From NCBI RefSeq assembly GCF_005877905.1, contig NZ_SWDV01000001.1, positions 124,001 to 188,000 of the forward strand: a stretch of DNA of 64,000 nucleotides. Reading direction: 5' to 3'. Both the position numbers and the translations under genes were made by a program. This DNA is from Pseudomonas nicosulfuronedens. GTDB taxonomy: Bacteria; Pseudomonadota; Gammaproteobacteria; Pseudomonadales; Pseudomonadaceae. The notes beneath the pieces were generated by a model. It ran no database searches. It was given only the letters and a program-made list of their open reading frames with translations, and was not told the origin of the DNA. Positions 1 through 9,337 of the stretch are shown piece after piece. How positions within the stretch are numbered: the stretch's first letter is position 1; each line of letters starts with the position of its first letter.

Positions 1-449
1 AGGGCGAAGCCGATGAAGGCCAGCAGACTCCACTCCGGAATGCTCAGGCCAAGCAGGGTCCAGGACACTTCGGCGCAATCGGCCGAGCCGTGGAACATGG
101 TCCAGATGATGTCGGCATAGGGCATGCTTTCCATCATGTATTCCAGCGGCGGCAGACAGGACGGCAGTTGGTCCGGCGGCAACGTCTGCAGCCATACCTG
201 GCGGCCCGCAGTGCCGGCACCGCCCAGGGCACAGAGCAGAATCAGCAGCGAATACACGCGCGGCGCGCGGCCGTGCAGCGCGGCAATCAGCGAGAACAGC
301 CCGCAGCCCGCGAAGAAGATGCGCTGCAGGATGCACAGCGGGCAGGGCTCCAGCCCGACCATGTACTGCAGGTAGAAGCCGGTGCCAAGCATGGCGACAC
401 AGGCGAGGAAGGCGAGGAAGAACAGGGACCGAGGGCTGGCCAGGTTCAT
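1..449 (-). CDS. dsbH: Disulfide bond formation protein DsbB family (DsbH-like), 3' end cut by window edge
   Basis: Inner-membrane quinone reductase family that reoxidises periplasmic DsbA. The visible 149 residues begin MNLASPRSLFF at an ATG (447-449) and contain four membrane spans. The two expected cysteine pairs are present: C36-P-L-C39 after the first helix, and C98 with C125 in the second periplasmic loop. The gene runs off the left edge, so the C-terminus is missing. It lies in front of hemY in the same position as P. aeruginosa dsbH, with the sugar dehydrogenase gene inserted between them here. Family assignment is secure; the DsbH rather than DsbB1 label rests on synteny. Confidence 0.9.
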   Translation of the reverse strand, partial: MNLASPRSLFFLAFLACVAMLGTGFYLQYMVGLEPCPLCILQRIFFAGCGLFSLIAALHGRAPRVYSLLILLCALGGAGTAGRQVWLQTLPPDQLPSCLPPLEYMMESMPYADIIWTMFHGSADCAEVSWTLLGLSIPEWSLLAFIGFA

Positions 450-565
450 GGCGGCTCCGCTGAAAAGCGCTGTTGCAGGAAAGGCCGCTACGGTAGTGGA
501 AACACGGCGATCAGTTCAAGGCGAGTGTCTAGACTGGCCGTGGCACTCATCCGGGAATCCATGCC

Positions 566-1651
566 ATGCGTCGTCATTTCCTGCTTTGCTCGCTGCTTTC
601 CCTGACAGCAGCGCCGGCCATTGCCGCCACCGACCTCAGCCAGATCCGACTCCCTGAGGGCTTCCATATCAGCCTGCTCACCGACCAGGTGCCGGGCGCG
701 CGCGCCATGGCCTGGGGCGAAAACGGCACGCTTTTCGTCGGCAGTCGCTCCTCCGACAAGGTCTACGCGGTGAAGCCGGATGGCCAGGTAAAGGCGCTCG
801 CCGATGGCCTGCAGATGCCCGTTGGCGTGACCTTTCACAAGGGCGACCTGTACGTGTCGTCGATCAACCGTATCGTCGTGCTGCGCGACATCGAGGCGCA
901 CCTTGACGCACCTCCCAAGGCCGAGGAACTGCCGGCGCAGTTTCCGAAGGAGATCGCACATGGCTGGAAATTCATCGCCTTCGGCCCGGACGACAAGCTC
1001 TATGTACCGGTCGGCGCACCGTGCAACATCTGCCGCCCGGACCGTGAGCAATACGCCAACCTGCAGCGCATGAACGCCGACGGCAGCGCGCGGGAGGTGG
1101 TCGCCTACGGCATCCGCAACACCGTCGGCTTCACCTGGCATCCGCAGACGAAGCAACTGTGGTTCACCGACAACGGGCGCGACATGCTCGGCGACGACAA
1201 GCCCGACGATGAACTGAACAAGGTCAGCACGGTGGGCGAGGACTTCGGCTATCCCGACTGCCACCAGGGCGACATCGCCGATCCCGAGGAAGGCAGGAAA
1301 CCCTGCTCCGCATTCACCGCGCCAGTCGCCAAGCTGGGCCCGCACGTCGCCGCGCTGGGACTGCGCTTCTACACCGGTGAGCAGTTCCCTGCCGAGTACC
1401 GCAACAACCTGTTCATCGCCGAGCACGGCTCGTGGAACCGTACGCAGAAGATCGGCTACCGCGTGGCGCGCATCGAGCTCAACGAGGACGGCACGCTGAA
1501 GCGCCAGAGTGTGTTCGCCGAAGGCTGGCTCGACAAGGATGGCGGGGTCAACGGAAGGCCGGCAGACGTGCTGGTGGCCCCGGACGGCTCGCTGCTGGTC
1601 AGTGACGACCAGAACGGCGCGATCTACCGCATCCGCTACGGTAAACCCTGA
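566..1651 (+). CDS. PQQ-dependent sugar (sorbosone-type) dehydrogenase, secreted beta-propeller
   Basis: A 361-residue protein with a Sec signal peptide (residues 1 to about 20, ending AIAA) followed by a six-bladed beta-propeller of the glucose/sorbosone dehydrogenase family. Family hallmarks visible are the YGIRNTVGFTW stretch, the WFTDNGRD blade, the EHGSWNR blade and the C-terminal GRPADVLVAPDGSLLVSDD segment. It probably oxidises a sugar or sugar aldehyde in the periplasm using PQQ; the true substrate cannot be read from sequence. It is transcribed divergently from dsbH and convergently with hemY, sharing a hairpin terminator with the latter. A CxxC (APCNICRP) could form a disulfide. Confidence 0.85.
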   Translation: MRRHFLLCSLLSLTAAPAIAATDLSQIRLPEGFHISLLTDQVPGARAMAWGENGTLFVGSRSSDKVYAVKPDGQVKALADGLQMPVGVTFHKGDLYVSSINRIVVLRDIEAHLDAPPKAEELPAQFPKEIAHGWKFIAFGPDDKLYVPVGAPCNICRPDREQYANLQRMNADGSAREVVAYGIRNTVGFTWHPQTKQLWFTDNGRDMLGDDKPDDELNKVSTVGEDFGYPDCHQGDIADPEEGRKPCSAFTAPVAKLGPHVAALGLRFYTGEQFPAEYRNNLFIAEHGSWNRTQKIGYRVARIELNEDGTLKRQSVFAEGWLDKDGGVNGRPADVLVAPDGSLLVSDDQNGAIYRIRYGKP

Positions 1652-1655
1652 AAAC

Positions 1656-1683
1656 GAACACGGCGCCCAAGGGCGCCGTGTTC
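1656..1683. terminator. Bidirectional hairpin between sugar dehydrogenase and hemY
   Basis: Perfect 13-bp inverted repeat (GAACACGGCGCCC with its complement) around a 2-base loop, lying 4 bases after the dehydrogenase stop and 16 bases from the hemY stop. It has only short T-tracts, but its placement between converging genes supports a shared terminator. Confidence 0.75.
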
Positions 1684-1699
1684 ACTTGCATCGACAGGA

Positions 1700-2932
1700 T
1701 CAGGCGCGCGTCGCAACCGGCAGCGCAACCGGCGGAGCCAGCAGGCCAAGGCCTTCCTGGAACAGCTGGTTGCTGCGCTCGACTTCACCCAGCTGCGCCA
1801 GCAGGCGCGCCAGTTCGGCGCAGGTTTCCGCATTGCGCTGGCGGGCCAGACTGGCCTCCAGGTACTCGCGCGCCTTACCCCACAACTTGTTCTGCAGGCT
1901 CAGGCGGCCGAGGGTCAGCAACAGTTCAGGATCGTCGCCATGCTGCTTCAGCCAACCTTCGGCGGTCTTGAGCTGGTGCGCGCCATCGCGGCCACGGGCG
2001 CGGCCATAGAGGTGCACCAGACGGCTGTCGTAGCCTTCCTTGAGCGCCTTGCGCAGCACTTCCTCAGCCTCTTCCGGCGCGCCCAGGCGCAGCAACTGCT
2101 CGGCGTAGGCAACCACCAGCGGCGGCTGCGCGCGAAGGTTGGAGGGCACGTTCTGCCAGCGCTGGGTCAACGGCTGCAGGCTGCTTTCGCCCTGGCCGAT
2201 GCCTTGCTCGCCGGCCTCCCCCAATGCGGCCATCCAGGTGCGCCGCTCCAGATCCGCCAGCTCGGCGTTCTGCAGCACGCGCTCCTTGCGCAGCTCAGGC
2301 AGCAGCACGCACAGTGCCTGCCATTCGTGAAGGCTGACGTAGAGTTGCTGGAGCAGCCGCAACACAGTTGGATGACGTGGGTGATCCTGGTGCAGCTTGT
2401 CCAGCACCACGCGGGCACGGGTGAAGTCACCACGGTTGATCAGCAATTGCGCACGGGTCAGGCCCACCGCCAGTTCGGAACCGGGCTCGCGCTCCTGGGC
2501 GCGGTCCAGCAGTTCGTCGCATTCCTCGGTCTTGCCCAGCTCGTTGGCCGCGCGGGCAGCGCCCAGGTAGTGCGGCAGCGGGCGGTCGCTCAGCTCGGCG
2601 GCACGTCGCAGATGACGCAGCGCCTGCGCCCAGTGTCCTTCGGCGAGATCGCGCTGGCCGTGTTCCTCGGCCAGTTGCGAGCGGCGGCGACGGTTGAAGC
2701 GCGACCAGGGATTCACCACGCGGCCGGAGACGCCGAGCAGGCGCAGCACCAGACGCACGGCGAGGTAGACCACCCAGAGCACCACCAGCAGGGCAAGGAA
2801 GGTCCACAGGCTGGATTCGTAGCGGAAGCTCTTGTAGGCGATCAGGACATAGCCGGACTGCTCGGCGACGGCCAGCCCGACCAGGGTGGCCGCCAGGACC
2901 ACGGCAAGGATCAGGACGTAGAGACGACTCAT
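1700..2932 (-). CDS. hemY: HemY, heme-biosynthesis-operon TPR membrane protein
   Basis: A 410-residue inner-membrane protein with two N-terminal membrane spans (about 1-25 and 41-65), a short basic stretch (RFNRRRR), then a long helical tetratricopeptide-like domain to the C-terminus. HemY-N family proteins sit at the end of the hemCDXY operon in gammaproteobacteria. The protein is thought to support late heme synthesis as a scaffold, but it has no demonstrated catalytic role and is not the protoporphyrinogen oxidase of the same name in Bacillus. Its ATG overlaps the hemX stop by 4 bases, indicating translational coupling. Confidence 0.9.
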   Translation of the reverse strand: MSRLYVLILAVVLAATLVGLAVAEQSGYVLIAYKSFRYESSLWTFLALLVVLWVVYLAVRLVLRLLGVSGRVVNPWSRFNRRRRSQLAEEHGQRDLAEGHWAQALRHLRRAAELSDRPLPHYLGAARAANELGKTEECDELLDRAQEREPGSELAVGLTRAQLLINRGDFTRARVVLDKLHQDHPRHPTVLRLLQQLYVSLHEWQALCVLLPELRKERVLQNAELADLERRTWMAALGEAGEQGIGQGESSLQPLTQRWQNVPSNLRAQPPLVVAYAEQLLRLGAPEEAEEVLRKALKEGYDSRLVHLYGRARGRDGAHQLKTAEGWLKQHGDDPELLLTLGRLSLQNKLWGKAREYLEASLARQRNAETCAELARLLAQLGEVERSNQLFQEGLGLLAPPVALPVATRA

Positions 2933-4041
2933 GGCTGGGTCCCCGCGTCGGGCGCCACCGCCTCCTGCTGCTGCACCGCGCTTTCGCGGCGCGACAGGTA
3001 AGCCTGCAGCGAACTCAGGGCCGGGCCGAGGTCCGGCGTCTGCACGGTGACAGCCTGGCCGCCCAGCTCATCCAGGCGCGCGACCAGCGCACGGCTGTCA
3101 GCCAGGTCGGCGTTGAAGAAGTCAGCGACGATCTGCTTGGCCTGCTTCAGCGCCTGTTCGTAGACGTCCTGCTTGCCGTTCAGCGCAGCCCACTGGGCCT
3201 GCTCCAGGGCGAGGCTCAGGGCCAGGCGGACACGGTCCAGTTGCTGGCCGGAGAGCAGCGGACGGATGTCCTGCCCAGCATTGAAATCGATGCGTACGTA
3301 GCGCGAGATGCGCTCCCACCACTGGTCCCAGGTACTGCTGCCATCGCCCCAGGCGGTGCTTGGCCCAGTGCCGCCCTCGGAGGGTTTGAACGCCGGGTTC
3401 AGCGGCTGCAGCTGCGCAGCCTGGTCCCGCAGCGCGCCCAGTTGCAGGAACAACCCGGTACGGTCAGGACGGGGCAGCGCGCGCAGCGCCTCGAGGCTCT
3501 TGGCCAGCTGCGCACGCGCTGCGAAGGCGCCCGGATCATTGTTCACACGAAGGATATCGTCCGCGCCCTGGACCAGTTCGGTAGCGCTGTCGATGTCCTG
3601 CAGCGCGGAGAGACGCAACGCGGCCAGGCGCAGCAGATGTTCGGATTCGGCCAGACGCCATTGCTGACGACTCTGCCCCAGCACCTGCTTGACCTGCTTG
3701 GCCAGCTGCTGCTGGTCGCCCTGCAGCTCCACCACCAGACGGCGGCGGGCTTCAAGTTCATCGGCGTTGGGCAGGGTGTCCAGGCGCTTGTTCAAGTCGG
3801 CGTTGGCATTCTGCACGCCCTGCGCCTGGGCGCGGGCATCTTCCAGTTGCGCGGCGCGCTGCTGCTCGGCGCCCTTGAGCTGCTGGACCTGCCAGACGCC
3901 CCAGCCACCGGCGGCAAGGCCGGCGGCGCCGACCAGCAAGGCCAGCAGCGCGATGCCCGTACCGCCCTTGCGCGGGGCCGGCGCGGCGGCCGGGCTGGAC
4001 GATGTTGGTGAAGTCTCTTGGGGAGTGACGGCTTCGCTCAC
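2929..4041 (-). CDS. hemX: HemX, operon-associated membrane protein
   Basis: A 370-residue protein with an N-terminal Pro/Ala/Ser-rich cytoplasmic leader, one membrane span (about 28-50, GIALLALLVGAAGLAAGGWG), a coiled-coil stretch rich in Gln, Ala and Glu (about 55-115), and a helical periplasmic domain. This is the HemX family encoded between hemD and hemY. It was once annotated as uroporphyrinogen III methyltransferase by fusion or homology, but no SAM-binding fold is visible here. It probably organises the pathway at the membrane. It starts 27 bases after hemD. Confidence 0.88.
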   Translation of the reverse strand: MSEAVTPQETSPTSSSPAAAPAPRKGGTGIALLALLVGAAGLAAGGWGVWQVQQLKGAEQQRAAQLEDARAQAQGVQNANADLNKRLDTLPNADELEARRRLVVELQGDQQQLAKQVKQVLGQSRQQWRLAESEHLLRLAALRLSALQDIDSATELVQGADDILRVNNDPGAFAARAQLAKSLEALRALPRPDRTGLFLQLGALRDQAAQLQPLNPAFKPSEGGTGPSTAWGDGSSTWDQWWERISRYVRIDFNAGQDIRPLLSGQQLDRVRLALSLALEQAQWAALNGKQDVYEQALKQAKQIVADFFNADLADSRALVARLDELGGQAVTVQTPDLGPALSSLQAYLSRRESAVQQQEAVAPDAGTQP

Positions 4042-4068
4042 AGATCCATCCTTCGCTCAGAAATTGTT

Positions 4069-4827
4069 CTATTCGGCGCTTCTCAGCGCCTCCATCAGTG
4101 CCACAGCGCTGGCGCCCCGACAATCGATCACCCGCTGCGCACCCATCTCCCGCGCCTGCTCAGCCACACGCGGGCTGGGCACGAACAGCGGCATCGCACT
4201 CACCTGCGGCCAATCCTCCGCCGCAAGCTGTTGCAGGTGCTCCAGCCCCTGCCCACTACTGACCGCAATGGCGTTCAAACGCTCCGACTGAATTCGCCGC
4301 AGCAACTCGCCCTCAGCGTAGGCCGGCATTTCGCGCCGGTAGAGTTCCAGATAGTCGACCGCCACGCCTTGGCCGCGCAGGCGCTCAGCAAGAAATTCTC
4401 GGCCACTCTCGCCGCGCATGATCAGCACCTTCGGATCATGCACCTGCAGGACCTGCTCGAACGCCGGCAGGGCCAGCAAGGCTTCGCTGTCGTCGCCATC
4501 CTGCGGGCAGACCACATCCAGACCGTAGTCTTCGAGGATAGCCGCCGTGGCGGCGCCGACAGTGAACCATCGCTGGGTCAGCGGCGGTTGCGGCCAGTAG
4601 CGGTCGAGCCGCTCCAGGCCCAGGCGCGCCGCCGGCTTGCTGACCACGATAACCGCGCAGTAACGGTCCAGGTCAAGGATCAGGCTGCGCTCGACGGGTG
4701 TCTCTTCGCGCGGCGTGATCGCCAGCAAGGGCAGGCAGTCGCCGTGGATGCCATGCTCGGCGAGGGTGGCGGCGAGCGCCGCGCAATCCTCTTCGGGACG
4801 GGTCAGCAGCAGCCGCCAACGGCTCAC
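4069..4827 (-). CDS. hemD: Uroporphyrinogen-III synthase
   Basis: A 252-residue enzyme that cyclises hydroxymethylbilane to uroporphyrinogen III with inversion of ring D. The start chosen is the GTG at 4825-4827 ([14 protein letters not shown]), which overlaps the hemC stop as GTGA. A longer reading frame upstream would encode only Arg/Gly-rich antisense-like sequence and is rejected. The two-lobed fold is suggested by TRPEED at the N-terminus, the VVSKPAA region, FTVGAATA and SSGQGLEHL. The protein is cytoplasmic and acts directly after HemC in the same operon. Confidence 0.92.
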   Translation of the reverse strand: MSRWRLLLTRPEEDCAALAATLAEHGIHGDCLPLLAITPREETPVERSLILDLDRYCAVIVVSKPAARLGLERLDRYWPQPPLTQRWFTVGAATAAILEDYGLDVVCPQDGDDSEALLALPAFEQVLQVHDPKVLIMRGESGREFLAERLRGQGVAVDYLELYRREMPAYAEGELLRRIQSERLNAIAVSSGQGLEHLQQLAAEDWPQVSAMPLFVPSPRVAEQAREMGAQRVIDCRGASAVALMEALRSAE

Positions 4828-5762
4828 GGGTGACCGGCCTCGCCGTAGACCGCATTGAGAATTTCCTGGGCGCCCTGGCCCAGCAGGTCTTCCGCGACCT
4901 TCACGCCGAGGGTCTCGGCTTCGGCGAAGGGAGCGCGGGCTTCGGCGCGCAGCAGTTCGGTGCCGTCGGGCTGGCCAACCAGGCCGCGCAGCCACAGTTG
5001 GTCGCCTTCAAGGATGGCATAGCAGGCGATGGGCACCTGGCAGCCGCCATTGAGGCGCTTGTTCAGCGCGCGCTCGGCGGTGACGCGCAGGGCGGTCTCG
5101 CGATGATGCAGCGGCTGCAGCAGGGCGTGTATTTCCGCGTCGGCAGTGCGGCACTCGATGCCCACCGCGCCCTGTCCACCGGCCGGCAGGCTGGCTTCGA
5201 CGCTGATGGAGGAGCGGATGCGGTCTTCGAAGCCGAGGCGGATCAGGCCGGCGGCGGCGAGGATGATGGCGTCGTACTCGCCGGCGTCGAGCTTGGCCAG
5301 GCGGGTGTTGACGTTGCCACGCAGGAAGCGGATCTGCAGGTCGGGACGACTGGCCAGCAGCTGGGCCTGGCGGCGCAGGCTGGAGGTGCCGACCACGCTG
5401 CCGGCAGGCAGGTCATCCAGGCTCGCGAAGGTGTTGGAGACGAAGGCGTCACGCGGGTCTTCACGTTCGCAGATGCAGTACAGGCCCAGGCCTTCGGGGA
5501 AGTCCATCGGCACGTCCTTCATGGAGTGCACGGCGATGTCCGCTTCGTTCTCCAGCAGGGCGGTTTCCAGCTCCTTGACGAACAGGCCCTTGCCACCGAT
5601 TTTCGCAAGCGGCGCGTCCAGCAGCTTGTCGCCGCGGCTGGTCATCGGCAGGAGGGTCACGGTCAGGCCGGGATGGGCCTGTTCCAGGCGGGCCTTGACG
5701 TATTCGGCCTGCCAGAGTGCCAGGGCGCTCTGGCGCGTGGCGATACGGATTTCGCGAGACAT
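4824..5762 (-). CDS. hemC: Porphobilinogen deaminase (hydroxymethylbilane synthase)
   Basis: A 312-residue enzyme that joins four porphobilinogens into hydroxymethylbilane using a covalent dipyrromethane cofactor. The cofactor cysteine is C241 in NGGCQVP, the catalytic aspartate is in HSMKDVP (D83), and the [10 protein letters not shown] substrate-binding loop is intact. The start is the ATG giving [18 protein letters not shown], which matches the family's usual start; an in-frame upstream ATG would add only a few residues. It is the first gene of hemC-hemD-hemX-hemY. Confidence 0.97.
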   Translation of the reverse strand: MSREIRIATRQSALALWQAEYVKARLEQAHPGLTVTLLPMTSRGDKLLDAPLAKIGGKGLFVKELETALLENEADIAVHSMKDVPMDFPEGLGLYCICEREDPRDAFVSNTFASLDDLPAGSVVGTSSLRRQAQLLASRPDLQIRFLRGNVNTRLAKLDAGEYDAIILAAAGLIRLGFEDRIRSSISVEASLPAGGQGAVGIECRTADAEIHALLQPLHHRETALRVTAERALNKRLNGGCQVPIACYAILEGDQLWLRGLVGQPDGTELLRAEARAPFAEAETLGVKVAEDLLGQGAQEILNAVYGEAGHP

Positions 5763-5803
5763 GGGCATTTCCAGGCAAAGGAAGCGTGCAAGAAAGTGCC
5801 CGC

Positions 5804-5812
5804 ATGATAACA
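5804..5812 (-). promoter_or_regulatory. Candidate extended -10 promoter of the hemCDXY operon
   Basis: The reverse strand reads TGTTATCAT (TGnTATnnT) about 42 bases upstream of the hemC ATG. No good -35 hexamer lies at the normal distance, consistent with an extended -10 promoter. It is a match by eye only. Confidence 0.4.
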
Positions 5813-5827
5813 GCTCACGCAAACGAA

Positions 5828-5853
5828 AAGCCCGGGGGCCGCCCCCCGGGCTT
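5828..5853 (-). terminator. Rho-independent terminator of fimS-algR
   Basis: An 11-bp GC-rich stem (AAGCCCGGGGG and its complement) with a 4-base loop. On the minus strand it is followed by TTTTCGTTT, 23 bases after the algR stop. It separates algR from the hemC promoter. Confidence 0.85.
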
Positions 5854-5875
5854 CAAGCGCTGCGGCACTGTGTCG

Positions 5876-6622
5876 CTACAGGTTGTGCATCAGTCGCCGG
5901 ACCCCGGCGACATGGCGGCGGCTGACGGTCAGCGCATCGCCATTGAGTCCTTTCAGGTACAGCTGGAAGTGCCCCAGCGGGGTGCGCTGCAGGCGCTCGA
6001 TACGCTCGCGGGAGACCAGCGCGTTGCGGTGGATACGCACGAAGCGGTCACCGAACTCGTCTTCCAGCGCCTTCAGCGGCTCGTCCAGCAGCACTTCGCC
6101 GCCGGCGTGGCGCAGGGTCACGTACTTGTGGTCGGCAATGAAGAAGATCACGTCTTCCAGCGGAATCAGCTCGATCCCCTTGCGGGTCCGCGCGCTGATG
6201 TGGCTGCGCGGGCCGGGGCCGCCAGCCGCCGGGGGCTTGGTCAACGCCGCCAGTTGCACGCGGTTGGGCCGCGAGGCTTTCTTCAAGGCGTCGGCCAGGT
6301 CCTCGCTGCGCACCGGTTTGACCAGGTAGCCGACCGCACTGACCTGGAACGCCTCCAGGGCGAATTCATCATGGGCGGTACAGAAAATCACCGCCGGCGG
6401 GGCTTCGCGCTCGCACAGCTTGGCCGCCACCTGAAGCCCGTCCAGGCCGGGCATGCGGATATCCAGCAGGACGATATCCGGCTTCAGGCTGTCGATCAGC
6501 GTCAGCGCTTCTTCGCCGTTGCTGGCGGATGGCTCGAGGACGCGATAGCCGTCCAGTTGCCCCACCAGCCGGGCCAGGCGCTCTCGCGCCAGGGGTTCGT
6601 CATCGACGATCAGGACATTCAT
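5876..6622 (-). CDS. algR: AlgR, LytTR-family response regulator
   Basis: A 248-residue regulator, the exact length of P. aeruginosa AlgR. The receiver domain (1-115) has the acidic pair D7/D8, phospho-acceptor D54 (VLLDIRMPG) and K in LVKPV. The LytTR DNA-binding domain (about 140-245) follows. In P. aeruginosa AlgR controls alginate production, twitching motility, rhamnolipids and type III secretion. The ATG at 6620-6622 (MNVLIVDDEP) is chosen because upstream in-frame sequence is not receiver-like. It lies 4 bases downstream of fimS, forming a two-gene unit. Confidence 0.96.
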   Translation of the reverse strand: MNVLIVDDEPLARERLARLVGQLDGYRVLEPSASNGEEALTLIDSLKPDIVLLDIRMPGLDGLQVAAKLCEREAPPAVIFCTAHDEFALEAFQVSAVGYLVKPVRSEDLADALKKASRPNRVQLAALTKPPAAGGPGPRSHISARTRKGIELIPLEDVIFFIADHKYVTLRHAGGEVLLDEPLKALEDEFGDRFVRIHRNALVSRERIERLQRTPLGHFQLYLKGLNGDALTVSRRHVAGVRRLMHNL

Positions 6623-6626
6623 AAGC

Positions 6627-7697
6627 TCAGGCTTCCTGCATGAGACGCGCACATGGATAGCGTAGACAGGTGAAGTGCCGTCCGTCACGGCGCTCGACGC
6701 TGAGACTAGCTTTTGGCCCGAAAAGTGCCGCAAGTCGCGCTGCAATATTCTGCAGGGCCTGCTTGGTCCCCTTCGTGGGCAGGGTCTCGGTCGATTCGTC
6801 GTACGGGTTGCTCACACAGAGCTGGAACACACCGTCACGGTAGTCCGCCTCAACTTTCACCAGCCCGCCTTCGATGCGCGGCTGGATGCCATAAATCAAT
6901 GAGTTCTCGAGCAATGGCTGCAGTGTCAGCTGGGGAATCGGCACGCCATCGGGCACGCCGCTCACCTGCCAATCCATCTGCAACCGGTCGCCAAGACGGA
7001 ACTGCTCAATGGAAAGATAGCGTCTGGCCAGCTCAAGTTCCTCTCCCCAGGAAATTAATGTTCCAGGTTTGGCCAGGCTGGCACGAAAAAGGTCCGAAAG
7101 ATTCAGCACCGCCAGCTCGGCCTTGCCCGGATCGATCTCGATCAGGCTGGCGATGCTGTTGAGGCTGTTGAACAGGAAATGCGGACGGATACGCGCCTGC
7201 AGCGATTCGATCCGCGCCCGCAGCTCCGCCTGTTCCTGCCGTCGCCATTGGCTCTGGAGATAAAAGTAGCGTAGCAACAGCGTGGACATGATGAGCGCAA
7301 TCAACGCATGTCGCAGGTAGAGGTTGACCTCACCAGTGCGGTTCATAGGGCCGCCGAGGGAGAAATAATCGGCCACCCAGGTGCAACCCAGCGTCAGCAG
7401 AACTACCAGCGCGCAGCTGAGCAGACCGGAGAACCACGCCGGCCAGCGCGCCATGAACGGCCGCAACTGGCACAACAGGCCGGCCGAGAGCAGCACGATC
7501 CATTGCACGAACAACGAGGACAGCGCCAGGCGCACCCAGTTGAAGCTGGGCGTCATCGGCTCGGCAAGCACCAGCACGAGCACCAGCAACTCGGCGAGCA
7601 GCACCAGGCTGAACAGCGCTTCGGGCTGGCAGAGTTCGGGGATGAAGAAGTCTTCGTTGGGCGCCGGCTTGTCGCCGGTCTTCGTCAGTCTGGGCAT
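6627..7697 (-). CDS. algZ: FimS/AlgZ, LytS-type sensor histidine kinase
   Basis: A 356-residue membrane kinase starting MPRLTKTGDKPAP. Several hydrophobic helices occupy about 28-145, followed by the His_kinase domain with the unorthodox phosphorylation box IRPHFLFNSLNS (H173) and a reduced ATPase region (LQPLLENSLIYGI). It is the cognate partner of AlgR and controls type IV pilus twitching and biofilm functions in P. aeruginosa. The start was chosen at the ATG giving the AlgZ-like N-terminus; the longer frame upstream is Arg-rich and overlaps the argH promoter side. Confidence 0.94.
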   Translation of the reverse strand: MPRLTKTGDKPAPNEDFFIPELCQPEALFSLVLLAELLVLVLVLAEPMTPSFNWVRLALSSLFVQWIVLLSAGLLCQLRPFMARWPAWFSGLLSCALVVLLTLGCTWVADYFSLGGPMNRTGEVNLYLRHALIALIMSTLLLRYFYLQSQWRRQEQAELRARIESLQARIRPHFLFNSLNSIASLIEIDPGKAELAVLNLSDLFRASLAKPGTLISWGEELELARRYLSIEQFRLGDRLQMDWQVSGVPDGVPIPQLTLQPLLENSLIYGIQPRIEGGLVKVEADYRDGVFQLCVSNPYDESTETLPTKGTKQALQNIAARLAALFGPKASLSVERRDGRHFTCLRYPCARLMQEA

Positions 7698-7858
7698 CGA
7701 CGCAGTTTCCGTAAGCGCCTGCACGGCGGCAAGCGCCGCGTGCGACCAAAAGCCAGGAATTGTCGGGCAGCGCAAAGATCGGCCACGGGCCCTGCGACGA
7801 TTCACCGCCACTGCCCTGCCGCAACCCGCCAAAGCGCCGCCGGTTTTGTCCTTCAGCC

Positions 7859-7867
7859 TGCTATTAT
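7859..7867 (+). promoter_or_regulatory. Candidate extended -10 promoter of argH
   Basis: TGCTATTAT sits 63 bases before the argH ATG in the gap shared with divergent algZ. The nearby TTGTCC is only 10 bases away, too close for a -35, so an extended -10 promoter is the better reading. Confidence 0.4.
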
Positions 7868-7930
7868 CGTCGCACTTTGCCCTTCATGCAGGCCGCGCGC
7901 CGCGCCTGCCCGTTTCAGCGAGAGAGATCC

Positions 7931-9325
7931 ATGAGCGTAGAGAAGACCAACCAGTCCTGGGGCGGCCGCTTCAGCGAGCCCGTCGATGCCTTTGTCGCCC
8001 GCTTCACCGCTTCCGTCGACTTCGACAAGCGCCTCTACCGCCACGACATCATGGGCTCCATGGCCCACGCGACCATGCTGGCCAAGGTTGGCGTGCTGAG
8101 CGACGCCGAGCGCGACACCATCATCGACGGCCTCAAGCAGATCCAGAACGAGATCGAGGCCGGCACCTTCGACTGGCGCGTCGACCTGGAAGACGTGCAC
8201 ATGAACATCGAGGCGCGTCTGACCGACCGCATCGGTGTCACCGGCAAGAAACTGCACACCGGCCGTTCGCGCAACGACCAGGTAGCCACCGACATCCGCC
8301 TGTGGCTGCGCGACGAGATCGACCTGATCCTCGCCGAGATCACGCGCCTGCAGCAGGGCCTGCTGGGCCTGGCGGAAGCCGAAGCCGACACCATCATGCC
8401 CGGCTTCACCCACCTGCAGACTGCGCAGCCGGTGACCTTCGGCCACCACCTGCTGGCCTGGTTCGAAATGCTCAGCCGCGACTACGAGCGCCTGGTGGAT
8501 TGCCGCAAGCGCGCCAACCGCATGCCCCTGGGCAGCGCAGCGCTGGCGGGCACCACCTACCCGATCGACCGGACCATCACCTGCGAACTGCTGGGATTCG
8601 AAGCGATCTCCGGCAACTCGCTGGACGGCGTGTCCGACCGTGACTTCGCCATCGAGTTCTGCGCCGCGGCCGCCGTGGCGATGATGCACCTGTCGCGCTT
8701 CTCCGAAGAACTGGTGCTCTGGACCAGCGCCCAGTTCCAGTTCATCGACCTGCCCGACCGCTTCTGCACCGGCTCCTCGATCATGCCGCAGAAGAAGAAC
8801 CCGGACGTACCGGAGCTGGTGCGTGGCAAGTCCGGCCGCGTGTTCGGCCACCTCGCCGGCCTGCTGACCCTGATGAAGGGCCAGCCGCTGGCGTACAACA
8901 AGGACAACCAGGAAGACAAGGAGCCGCTGTTCGACGCTGCCGACACGCTGCGCGACAGCCTGCGCGCCTTCGCCGACATGGTGCCGGCGATCAAGCCCAA
9001 GCGCGAGATCATGCGCGAAGCGGCCCGCCGTGGCTTCTCCACCGCCACCGACCTGGCCGATTACCTGGTGCGCCGCGGCCTGCCGTTCCGTGATTGCCAC
9101 GAGATCGTCGGCCACGCGGTGAAGTACGGCGTGGATAGCGGCAAGGACCTGGCCGAGATGAGCCTGGACGAGCTGCGCCAGTTCAGCGACCAGATCGACG
9201 ACGACGTGTTCGCCGTGCTGACCCTGGAAGGCTCGGTGAACGCCCGCGACCACATCGGCGGCACTGCACCGAACCAGGTCCGCGCCGCCGTGGTTCGTGG
9301 CAAGGAACTGCTGGCCGCGCGCTAA
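7931..9325 (+). CDS. argH: Argininosuccinate lyase
   Basis: A 464-residue cytoplasmic enzyme splitting argininosuccinate into arginine and fumarate, the last step of arginine synthesis. The three conserved regions of the fumarase/aspartase superfamily are visible: [12 protein letters not shown], the PGFTHLQ histidine (H161), and the signature [11 protein letters not shown] with catalytic serine S282. The start is ATG 7931 ([14 protein letters not shown]), preceded by GAGAGA, and gives the family length. It is divergent from algZ, as in P. aeruginosa. Confidence 0.98.
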   Translation: MSVEKTNQSWGGRFSEPVDAFVARFTASVDFDKRLYRHDIMGSMAHATMLAKVGVLSDAERDTIIDGLKQIQNEIEAGTFDWRVDLEDVHMNIEARLTDRIGVTGKKLHTGRSRNDQVATDIRLWLRDEIDLILAEITRLQQGLLGLAEAEADTIMPGFTHLQTAQPVTFGHHLLAWFEMLSRDYERLVDCRKRANRMPLGSAALAGTTYPIDRTITCELLGFEAISGNSLDGVSDRDFAIEFCAAAAVAMMHLSRFSEELVLWTSAQFQFIDLPDRFCTGSSIMPQKKNPDVPELVRGKSGRVFGHLAGLLTLMKGQPLAYNKDNQEDKEPLFDAADTLRDSLRAFADMVPAIKPKREIMREAARRGFSTATDLADYLVRRGLPFRDCHEIVGHAVKYGVDSGKDLAEMSLDELRQFSDQIDDDVFAVLTLEGSVNARDHIGGTAPNQVRAAVVRGKELLAAR

Positions 9326-9337
9326 GCGCGTCGCTGC

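Noticed and set aside
4828-4995. Longer hemD with 56 extra N-terminal residues
   Set aside because: The extension lies inside hemC in another frame, is Arg/Pro/Gly-rich, and the GTG overlapping the hemC stop gives the normal family N-terminus.
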